From: Solihabitans fulvus
Lineage (GTDB): Bacteria; Actinomycetota; Actinomycetes; Mycobacteriales; Pseudonocardiaceae
NCBI RefSeq assembly: GCF_008386585.1
Contig: NZ_VUOB01000001.1
Location: forward strand, 1-45,198
Direction: 5' to 3'
DNA length: 45,198 nucleotides
Shown: positions 16,530 through 24,457 of the stretch, piece after piece
Layout: every line of letters begins with the position of its first letter
Numbering within the stretch: position 1 is the first letter of the stretch
The notes under the pieces: model-generated
What the model saw: only the letters and a program-made list of their open reading frames with translations
What the model was told of the DNA's origin: nothing
The model's database searches: none
Made by a program: the position numbers and the translations under genes

Positions 16530-16835
16530 TCAGTCCGTGACCCTGCTGGCCGGGACGTGGTGCACGAGGTCGGCGTAGTCGGGGTGTTTGTCGATCCAGG
16601 CCTTGAAGAACGGGCACACCGGCAGCACCTCGAGCCCGTCGGCGCGCGCCTGGTCCAGCGCCGTGCGGGCCAGCGCGCCGCCGACACCCCTGCCCTCGAA
16701 GGCCGGGTCCACCTCGGTGTGGGTGAACACGATCACCCGCTTCGTGCGGTGGTAGGCCGCGAGTCCGGCGTGCGCGCCGTCCACAGTGGCCTCGTAGTGG
16801 TTCTGCTCGGGCACGTCCCGCACGTCGACGTCCAT
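16530..16835 (-). CDS. Small GNAT-family N-acetyltransferase (YjdJ/NATD1-like)
   Basis: A 101-residue single-domain GNAT of the short YjdJ type. It has the beta strand YEATVDGAHAGLAAYH, the acetyl-CoA loop VDPAFEGRGVGGALARTAL (with Arg/Gln-x-x-Gly-x-Gly/Ala variant EGRGVG) and the late CPFFKAWIDKHPDYADLV motif typical of this subgroup. GAGGAGG precedes the ATG. It is first in a two-gene operon with the beta-helix gene. Confidence 0.9.
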   Translation of the reverse strand: MDVDVRDVPEQNHYEATVDGAHAGLAAYHRTKRVIVFTHTEVDPAFEGRGVGGALARTALDQARADGLEVLPVCPFFKAWIDKHPDYADLVHHVPASRVTD

Positions 16836-16937
16836 CAGCAGCCTCCTCGGTCGCCTCGATCATGCCAGCGCCGCCGAGTTCCGGCCGGTGCGCGGCGGCC
16901 GGCGCGGCGTCGGCCGGTCGACCGCCCGGAACCGGAC

Positions 16938-16943
16938 TAGAGT
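16938..16943 (+). promoter_or_regulatory. -10 box TAGAGT, leaderless start of the TetR gene
   Basis: TAGAGT ends 9 bases before the GTG at 16953 and there is no ribosome site. This spacing would start the transcript at or next to the start codon, giving a leaderless mRNA. The same hexamer stands before the TetR gene at 19420. Confidence 0.5.
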
Positions 16944-16952
16944 CCCGTTGCT

Positions 16953-17564
16953 GTGGGTGACGAAGACAGCCAGACGCTGGAAATCGGTCCCGAACCGCGC
17001 AGGGAACGGGCGGACGCCGCGCGCAACCGGGCCAGGATCCTGGACGCCGCCGCTGCCCTGTTCGGGCGGCTCGGCGTCGCCGAGGTGTCGATGGACCAGA
17101 TCGCCGCCGAGGCCGGGGTCGGCAAGGGCACGCTGTTCCGCCGCTTCGGCGACAAGGCCGGGCTGGCCGCCGCGCTGCTGGACGCCCGCGAGCGCGAGCT
17201 CCAGCAGGCGATCCTGAGCGGGCCGCCGCCGCTGGGACCCGAGGCGCCGCCCGGGGAGCGGCTGTGCGCGTTCGTGGCCGCCTACGCGGAACTGCTGGAG
17301 GCGAGCCTCGACCTGGTGCACCTGTCGGAGACCGCCACCCCCGGCGCCCGCTACCGGATCGGCGCGTACCAGTTCTGGCACCAGCACGTCCGCCTGCTGC
17401 TCGCGCAGGCGCGGCCAGACCTGGACGCCGGGTTCCTCGCGCACGCGCTGCTCGCGCCGCTGGCCGCCGACCTGCGCCGCGCGGTGCGCGCGGACTACTC
17501 GTTCGAACGGGCGGCCGACGGCGTGGTGGCGCTGGCACGGCTGGTGCTCACGGGACAGGCCTGA
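16953..17564 (+). CDS. TetR-family regulator
   Basis: A 203-residue TetR regulator. After a polar N-terminal tail, residues 20-70 hold the HTH (VSMDQIAAEAGVGKGTLFRRF). The C-terminal helical region (FQHVRLLL-type; QFWHQHVRLLLAQARPDLD) is common in actinobacterial TetR proteins of unknown ligand. It is divergent from the GNAT/beta-helix operon with a 117-base gap, so that operon is its most likely target. The transcript is probably leaderless. Confidence 0.9.
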   Translation: MGDEDSQTLEIGPEPRRERADAARNRARILDAAAALFGRLGVAEVSMDQIAAEAGVGKGTLFRRFGDKAGLAAALLDARERELQQAILSGPPPLGPEAPPGERLCAFVAAYAELLEASLDLVHLSETATPGARYRIGAYQFWHQHVRLLLAQARPDLDAGFLAHALLAPLAADLRRAVRADYSFERAADGVVALARLVLTGQA

Positions 17565-17598
17565 CCCGGCCCGGTGGCAGTGCCCACCGAGCCGGGTC
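17563..17598. terminator. Shared terminator between TetR gene and groEL
   Basis: GACCCGGCCCGGTGG (17563-17577) pairs with CCACCGAGCCGGGTC (17584-17598), 15 positions with one mismatch and a 6-base loop. It starts inside the TetR stop codon and ends 15 bases from the groEL stop, so it can serve both convergent genes. Confidence 0.75.
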
Positions 17599-17613
17599 GC
17601 ACGCTCGGCCGGC

Positions 17614-19296
<1,683 letters not shown>

Positions 19297-19322
19297 TCAA
19301 GTCCCACCGACGCCGACCACCG

Positions 19323-19353
19323 GGTTGGCACTCTCATGCCTCAAGTGCCAACC
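19323..19353. promoter_or_regulatory. CIRCE-type HrcA operator upstream of groEL
   Basis: GGTTGGCACT (19323-19332) and AGTGCCAACC (19344-19353) are perfect 10-base arms. In CIRCE register they read TTGGCACTC-N9-AAGTGCCAA, close to the consensus TTAGCACTC-N9-GAGTGCTAA. HrcA binds such elements to repress chaperonin genes under normal growth. The site is also only about 67 bases from the divergent TetR gene. Confidence 0.9.
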
Positions 19354-19369
19354 GAAGAGTACACAAAAG

Positions 19370-19396
19370 TGCGTGCGCGCAAAAATGCGCGCGCGC
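19370..19396. promoter_or_regulatory. Paired TGCGYGCGCGC repeats before the TetR gene
   Basis: TGCGTGCGCGC (19370-19380) and TGCGCGCGCGC (19386-19396) are separated by AAAAA and are nearly self-complementary, so they read as both direct and inverted repeats. They cover the -35 region of the TetR promoter (-10 TAGAGT at 19408-19413, only 6 bases before the ATG). Autoregulation by the TetR protein is the simplest reading. Confidence 0.5.
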
Positions 19397-19419
19397 AACA
19401 TCGGCTGTAGAGTGGCCCC

Positions 19420-20052
19420 ATGAACACGAACGAGAGCGGCGGGCTACGCGAGCGCAAGAAGGTCGCCACGCGCGAGTCACTCAGCGCGGCGGCGTTGCGC
19501 CTCGCCCTGGAGCACGGCCCGGAGAACGTGCGGGTCGACGACATCGCCGAGGCCGCCGGGGTGTCACCACGGACCTACAACAACTACTTCTCCAGCCGGG
19601 AGCAGGCGATCGTGGCCGCGATCGCGGCGGAGCGCGCGCTCCGGGTCGGTGCGGCCCTGCGCGCCCGGCCGGCCGACGAACCGCTGGCCGAGGCGGTCAT
19701 CGAGGCGGTGGTCGAGCAGTACGGCGCGGGCAGCGAGCCGACCGGTGACGCGCTCATGCTGATCACCTCGACACCAGGGTTACGTGCCGAGTTCGTGGAC
19801 ACCGTCGCCGGGATCGAACAGCCGCTCGCAGCGGCCATCGCGGCCCGCACCGGCAGCGACGACGAACTCGGGATCGCCGTGCTCGCGGCCGCGGTGTCGG
19901 CCGCCGCGCGCGTTGCCGTCGCGCGCTGGGTGCGCCCGGCACAGGACACGCAGCCCATGGGTCTCGTCGTGGTGTCCAGCAGACCGCTGGCCGATCTCCT
20001 ACGAGAGGCGCTCGCACACCTGACCCCCGCCCTGACGTTCCCTACGAGGTAG
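19420..20052 (+). CDS. TetR-family regulator upstream of the azoreductase operon
   Basis: A 210-residue TetR regulator with a variant recognition helix ([21 protein letters not shown], of the type seen in MftR-like proteins, where NNYF replaces LYRHF). It has the C-terminal ligand domain with [13 protein letters not shown] near residue 175. No ribosome site; TAGAGT 6 bases before the ATG suggests a leaderless message. It stands in tandem before the azoreductase operon and could bind the palindromes at 20200-20240. Its last codons lie in a 41-base tandem repeat. Confidence 0.88.
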   Translation: MNTNESGGLRERKKVATRESLSAAALRLALEHGPENVRVDDIAEAAGVSPRTYNNYFSSREQAIVAAIAAERALRVGAALRARPADEPLAEAVIEAVVEQYGAGSEPTGDALMLITSTPGLRAEFVDTVAGIEQPLAAAIAARTGSDDELGIAVLAAAVSAAARVAVARWVRPAQDTQPMGLVVVSSRPLADLLREALAHLTPALTFPTR

Positions 20053-20108
20053 CCGCTCAACTCGCGACCGCCCTGACGTTCCCCAGGAGGTAACCGCTCA
20101 ACTCACGA
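20027..20108. repeat. 41-base tandem repeat over the end of the TetR gene
   Basis: Two copies of a 41-base unit (20027-20067 and 20068-20108) begin CCGCCCTGACGTTCCC and differ at only a few bases; a third copy begins and decays at 20109. The TetR stop codon lies in the first copy. A 12-base repeat (CACGCGCAGGG) follows at about 20117-20147. Confidence 0.8.
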
Positions 20109-20199
20109 CCGCCCCAACTCACGCGCAGGGTCACGCGCAGGGCCACGCGCCGCCCACCCACGTCGACGTCGCATGTGAGCCCGCTCATGGTCGCCGACA

Positions 20200-20217
20200 A
20201 ACGGACCGCAGTCCGTT
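20200..20217. promoter_or_regulatory. Operator 1 of the azoreductase operon
   Basis: AACGGAC (20200-20206) and GTCCGTT (20211-20217) are perfect 7-base inverted arms with a 4-base spacer. The site fills the space between a CCGACA -35-like box (20194-20199) and a TACAGT -10 box. Confidence 0.7.
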
Positions 20218-20222
20218 ACAGT
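20217..20222 (+). promoter_or_regulatory. -10 box TACAGT of the azoreductase operon
   Basis: TACAGT lies 17 bases after CCGACA (20194-20199). Both operators flank or overlap it, so the operon should be tightly repressed without inducer. Confidence 0.5.
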
Positions 20223-20226
20223 GAAA

Positions 20227-20240
20227 CGGACCACGGTCCG
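20227..20240. promoter_or_regulatory. Operator 2 of the azoreductase operon
   Basis: CGGACCACGGTCCG has perfect 6-base arms around AC. Its centre is 25 bases from that of operator 1, and the CGGAC/GTCCG core is shared. It lies just downstream of the -10 box. Confidence 0.7.
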
Positions 20241-20290
20241 ATTCGTGGTCGGCAGCTCCAGACCAACACACCCAGACGGAGGCCCACGCC

Positions 20291-20917
20291 GTGAGCGACC
20301 TGTTGCACATCTCCGCGTCACCCCGAGGCGAGGCCTCGGAGTCCCTGTCCATCGCCAGGACCTTCCTGGACACCTACCGAACGGCACACCCCGAGGACAC
20401 CGTCGACACCTTCGACCTGTGGGACGGCACGCTGCCCGAGTTCGGACCGGCCGCGGCCGAGGCCAAGATGGCCGTCTTCGCCGGCCAGACCCCCGAGGGC
20501 GCGGCCGCGCGGGCCTGGGACGCCGCCCGCCGGACCTTCGAGCGCTACGCCGAGGCCGACCGGTACCTGTTCAGCGTCCCCATGTGGAACGCCGGCGTGC
20601 CCTACATCCTCAAGCAGTTCATCGACGTGGTGAGCCAGCCCGGCATGGTGTTCGGCTTCGACCCCGAGCGCGGCTACTCCGGTCTGCTGCGCGGCAAGAA
20701 GGTCGCCGTGATCTACACCAGCGCGGTGTACGGGGACGGCCGGGACCTCGCGTTCGGCGCGGACTTCCAGCGCACCTTCTTCGACGACTGGCTGCGCTGG
20801 ACCGGGATCGACGACATCACCGAGATCCACTTCCGCCCCAACCTGGCCACCGCGACCGCCGACGAGGGCAGGCGCGCGGCGCACGCGCTCGCCGTCGACG
20901 TGGCCAAGAACTTCTGA
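20291..20917 (+). CDS. FMN-dependent NADH-azoreductase family protein
   Basis: A 208-residue flavodoxin-like oxidoreductase of the AzoR/NAD(P)H dehydrogenase (quinone) family, reducing azo compounds, quinones or nitroaromatics by two-electron transfer with FMN. LLHISASPRGEASESLSIA is the FMN phosphate loop, VPMWNAGVPYILKQFIDVV the flavin-contacting strand and helix, and GKKVAVIYTSAVYG the third loop. GTG start with GGAGG 8 bases upstream. First gene of a four-gene operon under a twin-operator promoter. Confidence 0.9.
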   Translation: MSDLLHISASPRGEASESLSIARTFLDTYRTAHPEDTVDTFDLWDGTLPEFGPAAAEAKMAVFAGQTPEGAAARAWDAARRTFERYAEADRYLFSVPMWNAGVPYILKQFIDVVSQPGMVFGFDPERGYSGLLRGKKVAVIYTSAVYGDGRDLAFGADFQRTFFDDWLRWTGIDDITEIHFRPNLATATADEGRRAAHALAVDVAKNF

Positions 20918-20957
20918 TACACCAAGGAGAATCGCTTACCGAACCGGAGGAACCACC

Positions 20958-21455
20958 ATGCCCCAACGTGAACCGATCGCCTTCGCGGACGGCCTGCGGC
21001 TGGTCGCCGAACTCGCCGAGCCCGAGCACTGGCTCGCGGTGCTGGTGACCCAGCGGCCCTCGGGCGAACCGTCGACGTCGGTGGTGAACGTCGGCATCGT
21101 GCCGCACCCCGCCACCGGCGATCCCGTGCTCGCGTTCGTGGCCAGGGGCGCCACCGCGAAGCTCACCAACCTCCGGCGCAAGCCCCGCGCGACGCTCGTG
21201 TTCCGCGCGGGATGGGAGTGGGTCGCCGTGTCCGGGCCGACCGAGTTGGCCGGCCCGGACGACGCGCTGCCCGGCGTGTCCCTCGACGGCCTGCCCGGGC
21301 TGCTGCGCGACATCTACCTGGCCGCCGGCGGCGAGCACCCCGATCTCGACGAGTACGACCGGATCATGGCCACCGAGCGCCGCACCGCCGTGCTGCTCAC
21401 CCCGGAACGTTTCACCACCAACCCGCTGGGCACCGACCACGAGGAACCTCAGTGA
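20958..21455 (+). CDS. PPOX-class flavin/F420-dependent protein
   Basis: A 165-residue split-barrel protein of the pyridoxamine-5'-phosphate-oxidase-like superfamily, near the actinobacterial F420-dependent class. It has LAVLVTQRPSGEPSTSVVNVG in the first strands, ATAKLTNLRRKPRATLVFRAG in the middle and the late RRTAVLLTPERF strand. Such proteins reduce or bind flavin/F420 and some act on quinones. ATG with GGAGG upstream; 40 bases after the azoreductase stop. Its TGA overlaps the next start (GTGA). Confidence 0.85.
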   Translation: MPQREPIAFADGLRLVAELAEPEHWLAVLVTQRPSGEPSTSVVNVGIVPHPATGDPVLAFVARGATAKLTNLRRKPRATLVFRAGWEWVAVSGPTELAGPDDALPGVSLDGLPGLLRDIYLAAGGEHPDLDEYDRIMATERRTAVLLTPERFTTNPLGTDHEEPQ

Positions 21456-22147
21456 CGACAACGGAAATCCAGCGTCCCGCCGTGCTGGCCGGGACGATTC
21501 AACTCTGGTCCGACCTGCTCTGCCCGTTCGCGCACGTCGCGATCCACCGGCTCGTCACCGCGCGGCGGCGGCTCGGGCTGGACGGCCGAGTGACCCTGGA
21601 TCACCACACGTTCCCGCTCGAACTGTTCAACGGCCCGCATCCCCGGCCGGGCACCGACACCGAGGCCGTCGGGCTCGGGCAGATCGAGCCCGCGGCGGGC
21701 TTTCGGGTGTGGACGCAGCCGGACTGGCTGTACCCGTCGACGGTGCTGCTCGCCGCCGAGGCCGTGCACGCCGCCAAGGCGCAGGGGCTCGGCGCGGCCG
21801 AGGAGCTGGACCGGGCGCTGCGCGCGGCGTTCTGGGTCGAATCGCGGTCCATTGCGCACCGCAAGGTGATCCTCGACGTCGCCGGCGAGACCGGCGCGGT
21901 CGACGTGACCGAGCTGGCCGCGGCGCTGGACTCGGGCTGGCACCGGGCGGACGTGATGGCCGACTATGCCGTCGCGAGCACCAGCGCCGTCAACGGCAGC
22001 CCGCACCTGTTCCTGCCCGACGGCACCGGCGAGCACAATCCCGGCCTGACCGTGCACTGGGAGGGGCCGTGGGCGTCCGGCTACCCGATCGTCGACGAGG
22101 ACGACTCGGGCTGGGCCGAGACGCTCGTGGAGCGTGCCGCCGCATGA
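21452..22147 (+). CDS. DsbA-like thioredoxin-fold protein (HCCA isomerase/DSBA family)
   Basis: A 231-residue DSBA-family protein (group including 2-hydroxychromene-2-carboxylate isomerase and FrnE). The active-site position is LLCPFAHVA: Cys24 is kept but the second cysteine of CxxC is Ala27, so it is more likely a glutathione/mycothiol-type transferase or isomerase than a disulfide oxidase. Late motifs AVNGSPHLFLPDG (cis-proline loop replaced by Ser-Pro) and the helical insertion (about 90-160) fit. No signal peptide: cytoplasmic. GTG overlaps the preceding stop, and its own stop overlaps the next ATG (translational coupling). Confidence 0.85.
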   Translation: MTTTEIQRPAVLAGTIQLWSDLLCPFAHVAIHRLVTARRRLGLDGRVTLDHHTFPLELFNGPHPRPGTDTEAVGLGQIEPAAGFRVWTQPDWLYPSTVLLAAEAVHAAKAQGLGAAEELDRALRAAFWVESRSIAHRKVILDVAGETGAVDVTELAAALDSGWHRADVMADYAVASTSAVNGSPHLFLPDGTGEHNPGLTVHWEGPWASGYPIVDEDDSGWAETLVERAAA

Positions 22148-22770
22148 CGGCAGTCGCGCCGCAGCGGGTCGTGGTGGGCTCGCTGGACACGAACTGCTGG
22201 ATCGTGCGGGCCGAGGGGGCGCGGCAGGCGCTGCTGGTCGACCCCGGCGACGAGGCCGAGCGGGTGCTCGCCGCCGTGGCCGGCCTCGACGTCACCGCGA
22301 TCGTGCTGACCCACACGCACTACGACCACGTGCTCGGCGTGGCGCCGGTCGCGGCGGCCCTCGGCGTGCCGGTGCTCGGGCACGCCGAGGAGGAGGCCGT
22401 GTGGCGGCACGAGCTGGCGCACCTAGCCGAGCACGGCCACTTCGACGCCGGCACGGCGACGGACGAGCTGCTGGCCGAGGGCAGACCACCGCGCCCGACC
22501 GCGGAGCTGTGGTCCGGGGACCTGGACGGCCACCTCACGGACGGCCAGGTCCTCCAGGTCGGTCCGCTGCGGGTCGAGGTGCTGCACACCCCGGGCCACA
22601 CGCCGGGCGGTGTCAGCCTCTCGGCAGACGGCCACGTGTTCACCGGCGACACCCTGTTCCCCGGCGGCTCTAAACGGTTAACAAGCTCGAAGGACCTCAC
22701 CGGTCTCGGTGAGCTGAGGATTCCCCGAACGGGGCCGCCTGAGACATCAGGTGGCCCCGTCTCGCTGTAG
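22144..22770 (+). pseudogene. MBL-fold hydrolase, 3' end lost at a junction
   Basis: A metallo-beta-lactamase-fold hydrolase of the glyoxalase II-like group. THTHYDH (residues 56-62), His152 in HTPGHTPG and Asp169 in TGDTLFPGG give the first metal ligands. After Gly175 (about base 22,668) the sequence changes to SKRLTSSKDLTGLGELRIPR and ends at 22,770, so the last helix and the final HxGHG metal ligand are missing. The break coincides with the change to mobile-element genes. It still starts as the last gene of the detoxification operon, ATG overlapping the previous stop. It is probably inactive. Confidence 0.8.
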
Positions 22771-22785
22771 GGCAGCAAGACGGGG
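22696..22785 (+). promoter_or_regulatory. Three-hairpin leader at the left end of the element
   Basis: Hairpin A: CTCACCG (22696-22702)/CGGTGAG (22707-22713), perfect. Hairpin B: CGGGGCCGCCTGA (22730-22742)/TCAGGTGGCCCCG (22747-22759), one G-U pair. Hairpin C: CCCCGTCTCGCTG (22755-22767)/CAGCAAGACGGGG (22773-22785), one mismatch. B and C share CCCCG (22755-22759) and cannot both be fully formed. The first element gene starts 24 bases later. Confidence 0.65.
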
Positions 22786-22809
22786 CCTCGACGGACAGGA
22801 GGGTCCGCC

Positions 22810-23022
22810 GTGGCACCAAATCCTGCCAGCACCGAGAACTCGAACGAACGCACCCCGATCGACTTCACCCGGTTGACTCCAGCTCAGGCGGACGGCCTGG
22901 CGTGCGTGGTCTGTGGCGCCGACTACCTCACGGTCCGCGTCCCTCACCGGCCCATTGGCCGATCGGCAACCGGCAGCCAGGTGTTCGTCTGCTCCCCGAC
23001 GTGCTCCGGCGGTGGCGCGTGA
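22810..23022 (+). CDS. Small zinc-ribbon-like protein, first gene of the transfer cassette
   Basis: A 70-residue protein I cannot assign to a named family. Two cysteine pairs (CVVCGADY near residue 32 and VCSPTCS near residue 62) would bind one zinc ion. GTG start with GGAGG upstream, right after a strongly structured leader. Its TGA overlaps the next gene's GTG (GTGA), so the genes are translationally coupled. Confidence 0.7.
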   Translation: MAPNPASTENSNERTPIDFTRLTPAQADGLACVVCGADYLTVRVPHRPIGRSATGSQVFVCSPTCSGGGA

Positions 23023-23666
23023 GCGTCGAGTGCATCGTATGGGCGCTGCGCGACGCCCCGATCCCCCGCGACCGCCGGGACGCCCCGTCCCTGGCCCTCA
23101 CCCTCGTCGGCCTGGCCAACCACGCCAGCCCGGACGGCACCGACGCCTTCCCGGCCGTGTCCACCTTGATGAGGTACACGCGACTGTCGGAGTCGACCGT
23201 GCGCCGCGCCCTGGACACCCTGCACGAGTTGGGCTTGATCACCCCGTCCGACCCCGCCGTGATCGTCGCGAAGATCAAGCGCGCCGACCGCCGGCCGCAG
23301 GGCTGGAACCTCGCTGTCCACAAGCGTTATCCACAGAACGACGACCGGGTGTCACCACGACACCCCGCCGACCAGCACGGGGTGTCAACTCCCTCCGACG
23401 GGGTGTCAACTCGCACCGAACGGGGTGTCACGGTGACACCCGAAACGTCCTTGAACCGTCCAGAGAACCGTCCTTCGCGCGAGCGCGCCCCCAAGGGCGC
23501 TCGCACGGCCGGAATGCCACCGGTGTGCGGACGGTGCGACGCCCGCGAGTCCGACCCGATCACCGCCCGAGTCATCTGGCTGGATGCCGACCACACCCGC
23601 TCCCAACGGTGTCCTCGCTGCCACCCACACGCGACGACCGGCACGGTCGGAGGTGGACAGCGATGA
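23019..23666 (+). CDS. Helix-turn-helix protein, possible replication initiator of the element
   Basis: A 215-residue protein. Residues about 20-95 form an HTH_36-type winged helix (LVGLANHASPDGTDAFPAVS, STVRRALDTLHELGLIT), a domain common in plasmid and AICE replication or regulatory proteins. A low-complexity linker (GVSTPSDGVSTRTERGV) is encoded by 8-base DNA repeats (separate entry). The C-terminus has a zinc ribbon (CGRCDARESD and CPRCHPH). Starts and ends overlap the neighbours (GTGA, ATGA). Calling it an initiator is inference from domain and place. Confidence 0.7.
   Translation: MSVECIVWALRDAPIPRDRRDAPSLALTLVGLANHASPDGTDAFPAVSTLMRYTRLSESTVRRALDTLHELGLITPSDPAVIVAKIKRADRRPQGWNLAVHKRYPQNDDRVSPRHPADQHGVSTPSDGVSTRTERGVTVTPETSLNRPENRPSRERAPKGARTAGMPPVCGRCDARESDPITARVIWLDADHTRSQRCPRCHPHATTGTVGGGQR
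23346..23441. repeat. GGGTGTCA repeat array (iteron- or clt-like)
   Basis: CGGGGTGTCAACTC at 23378 and 23399 and CGGGGTGTCA at 23421 are spaced 21 and 22 bases; CGGGTGTCA at 23346 is 32 bases before the first. Inverted copies follow the outer two: GACACCC (23359-23365) and TGACACCC (23434-23441). Steps of about two and three DNA turns put all repeats on one face. They lie inside the HTH gene. Confidence 0.65.
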
Positions 23667-24457
23667 GCGCACCGTCGACGGACATCACCGACCAGATCCG
23701 ACAGGCCATCCAGGCTGCCCGTCAGGCGGGCGAACCCCGTCCCGGACGGCCGGCGTTGATCAAGCTCACCAACGCGACGGACCACCAGGTCCGCAAAGCG
23801 CTGGCGACACTGGCGGCCGAGGACATCAGCCTCCCGCCAGAGCCCCACGTCGAGGCCGAGACAACCGAGGAGCCGGGCGGCGACCTGGCGGAGGACACCA
23901 GCCTGGCAGCCGAAGATCACCAGCTACCGCCCGCGATCGAGCCGGAGCCGACAACCCTCGCCGAGGTGGCGTCCGGCGAGCACCAGCCGACCGTGCCGAG
24001 TCCCAACGGCAGGCTGCCGAGGTCGTGGCCGCTGGTGTTCATCGGATTGGCGGCGGCCGTGGCCATCTGGGGCGGCTGGGTCCGCCTCGGAGAGCTGACC
24101 GGGTTCGGCCCGATCAACCTGCTGCCCGGCATCGGACACGGCTTCACCCTGGACACCGCCGTGGTGCTTCCCCTGTCGGTCGAGTTCTACAGCGCCTACG
24201 CACTGCGAGTCCTGCTGGCCTCCGATCGTCTATCGGCGAGCACCCGGCGGTTCGCCCGCCGCTCGTTCCTCGCCAGCCTGCTGGTGGGTGGCGGAGCGCA
24301 AATCGCCAGCCACGTCATGGCCGCCGCCACCGTCACCAGTGCGCCCTGGCCGGTCACCACGCTGGTGGCCTGCGTGCCACTGCTGGTGATCGGGCTGGCG
24401 ACCGGGCTGGCGACCCTGGTGAAGCGCGACGCCAGTACTGGCGGTGCGGACCAGTGA
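23663..24457 (+). CDS. DUF2637 membrane protein of the transfer cassette
   Basis: A 264-residue protein of the DUF2637 type, common in actinobacterial plasmids and AICEs near the translocase gene. The first 120 residues are soluble, with a short HTH-like N-terminus and an acidic Pro/Glu-rich linker. Four membrane segments follow (WPLVFIGLAAAVAIWGGW, TAVVLPLSVEFYSAYALRVL, FLASLLVGGGAQIASHVMAA, LVACVPLLVIGLATGLATL). A role in intramycelial spread (Spd-like) is suggested only by context. ATG overlaps the preceding stop and its stop overlaps the next GTG. Confidence 0.8.
   Translation: MSAPSTDITDQIRQAIQAARQAGEPRPGRPALIKLTNATDHQVRKALATLAAEDISLPPEPHVEAETTEEPGGDLAEDTSLAAEDHQLPPAIEPEPTTLAEVASGEHQPTVPSPNGRLPRSWPLVFIGLAAAVAIWGGWVRLGELTGFGPINLLPGIGHGFTLDTAVVLPLSVEFYSAYALRVLLASDRLSASTRRFARRSFLASLLVGGGAQIASHVMAAATVTSAPWPVTTLVACVPLLVIGLATGLATLVKRDASTGGADQ

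Noticed and set aside
15419..16687. 422-codon minus ORF in another frame of the beta-helix gene
   Set aside because: Arg/Gly-rich shadow without domain.
15484..17538. Beta-helix gene extended to 684 codons
   Set aside because: The added N-terminus is low-complexity Pro/Arg sequence antisense to a TetR gene; a good ATG with ribosome site exists at 16518.
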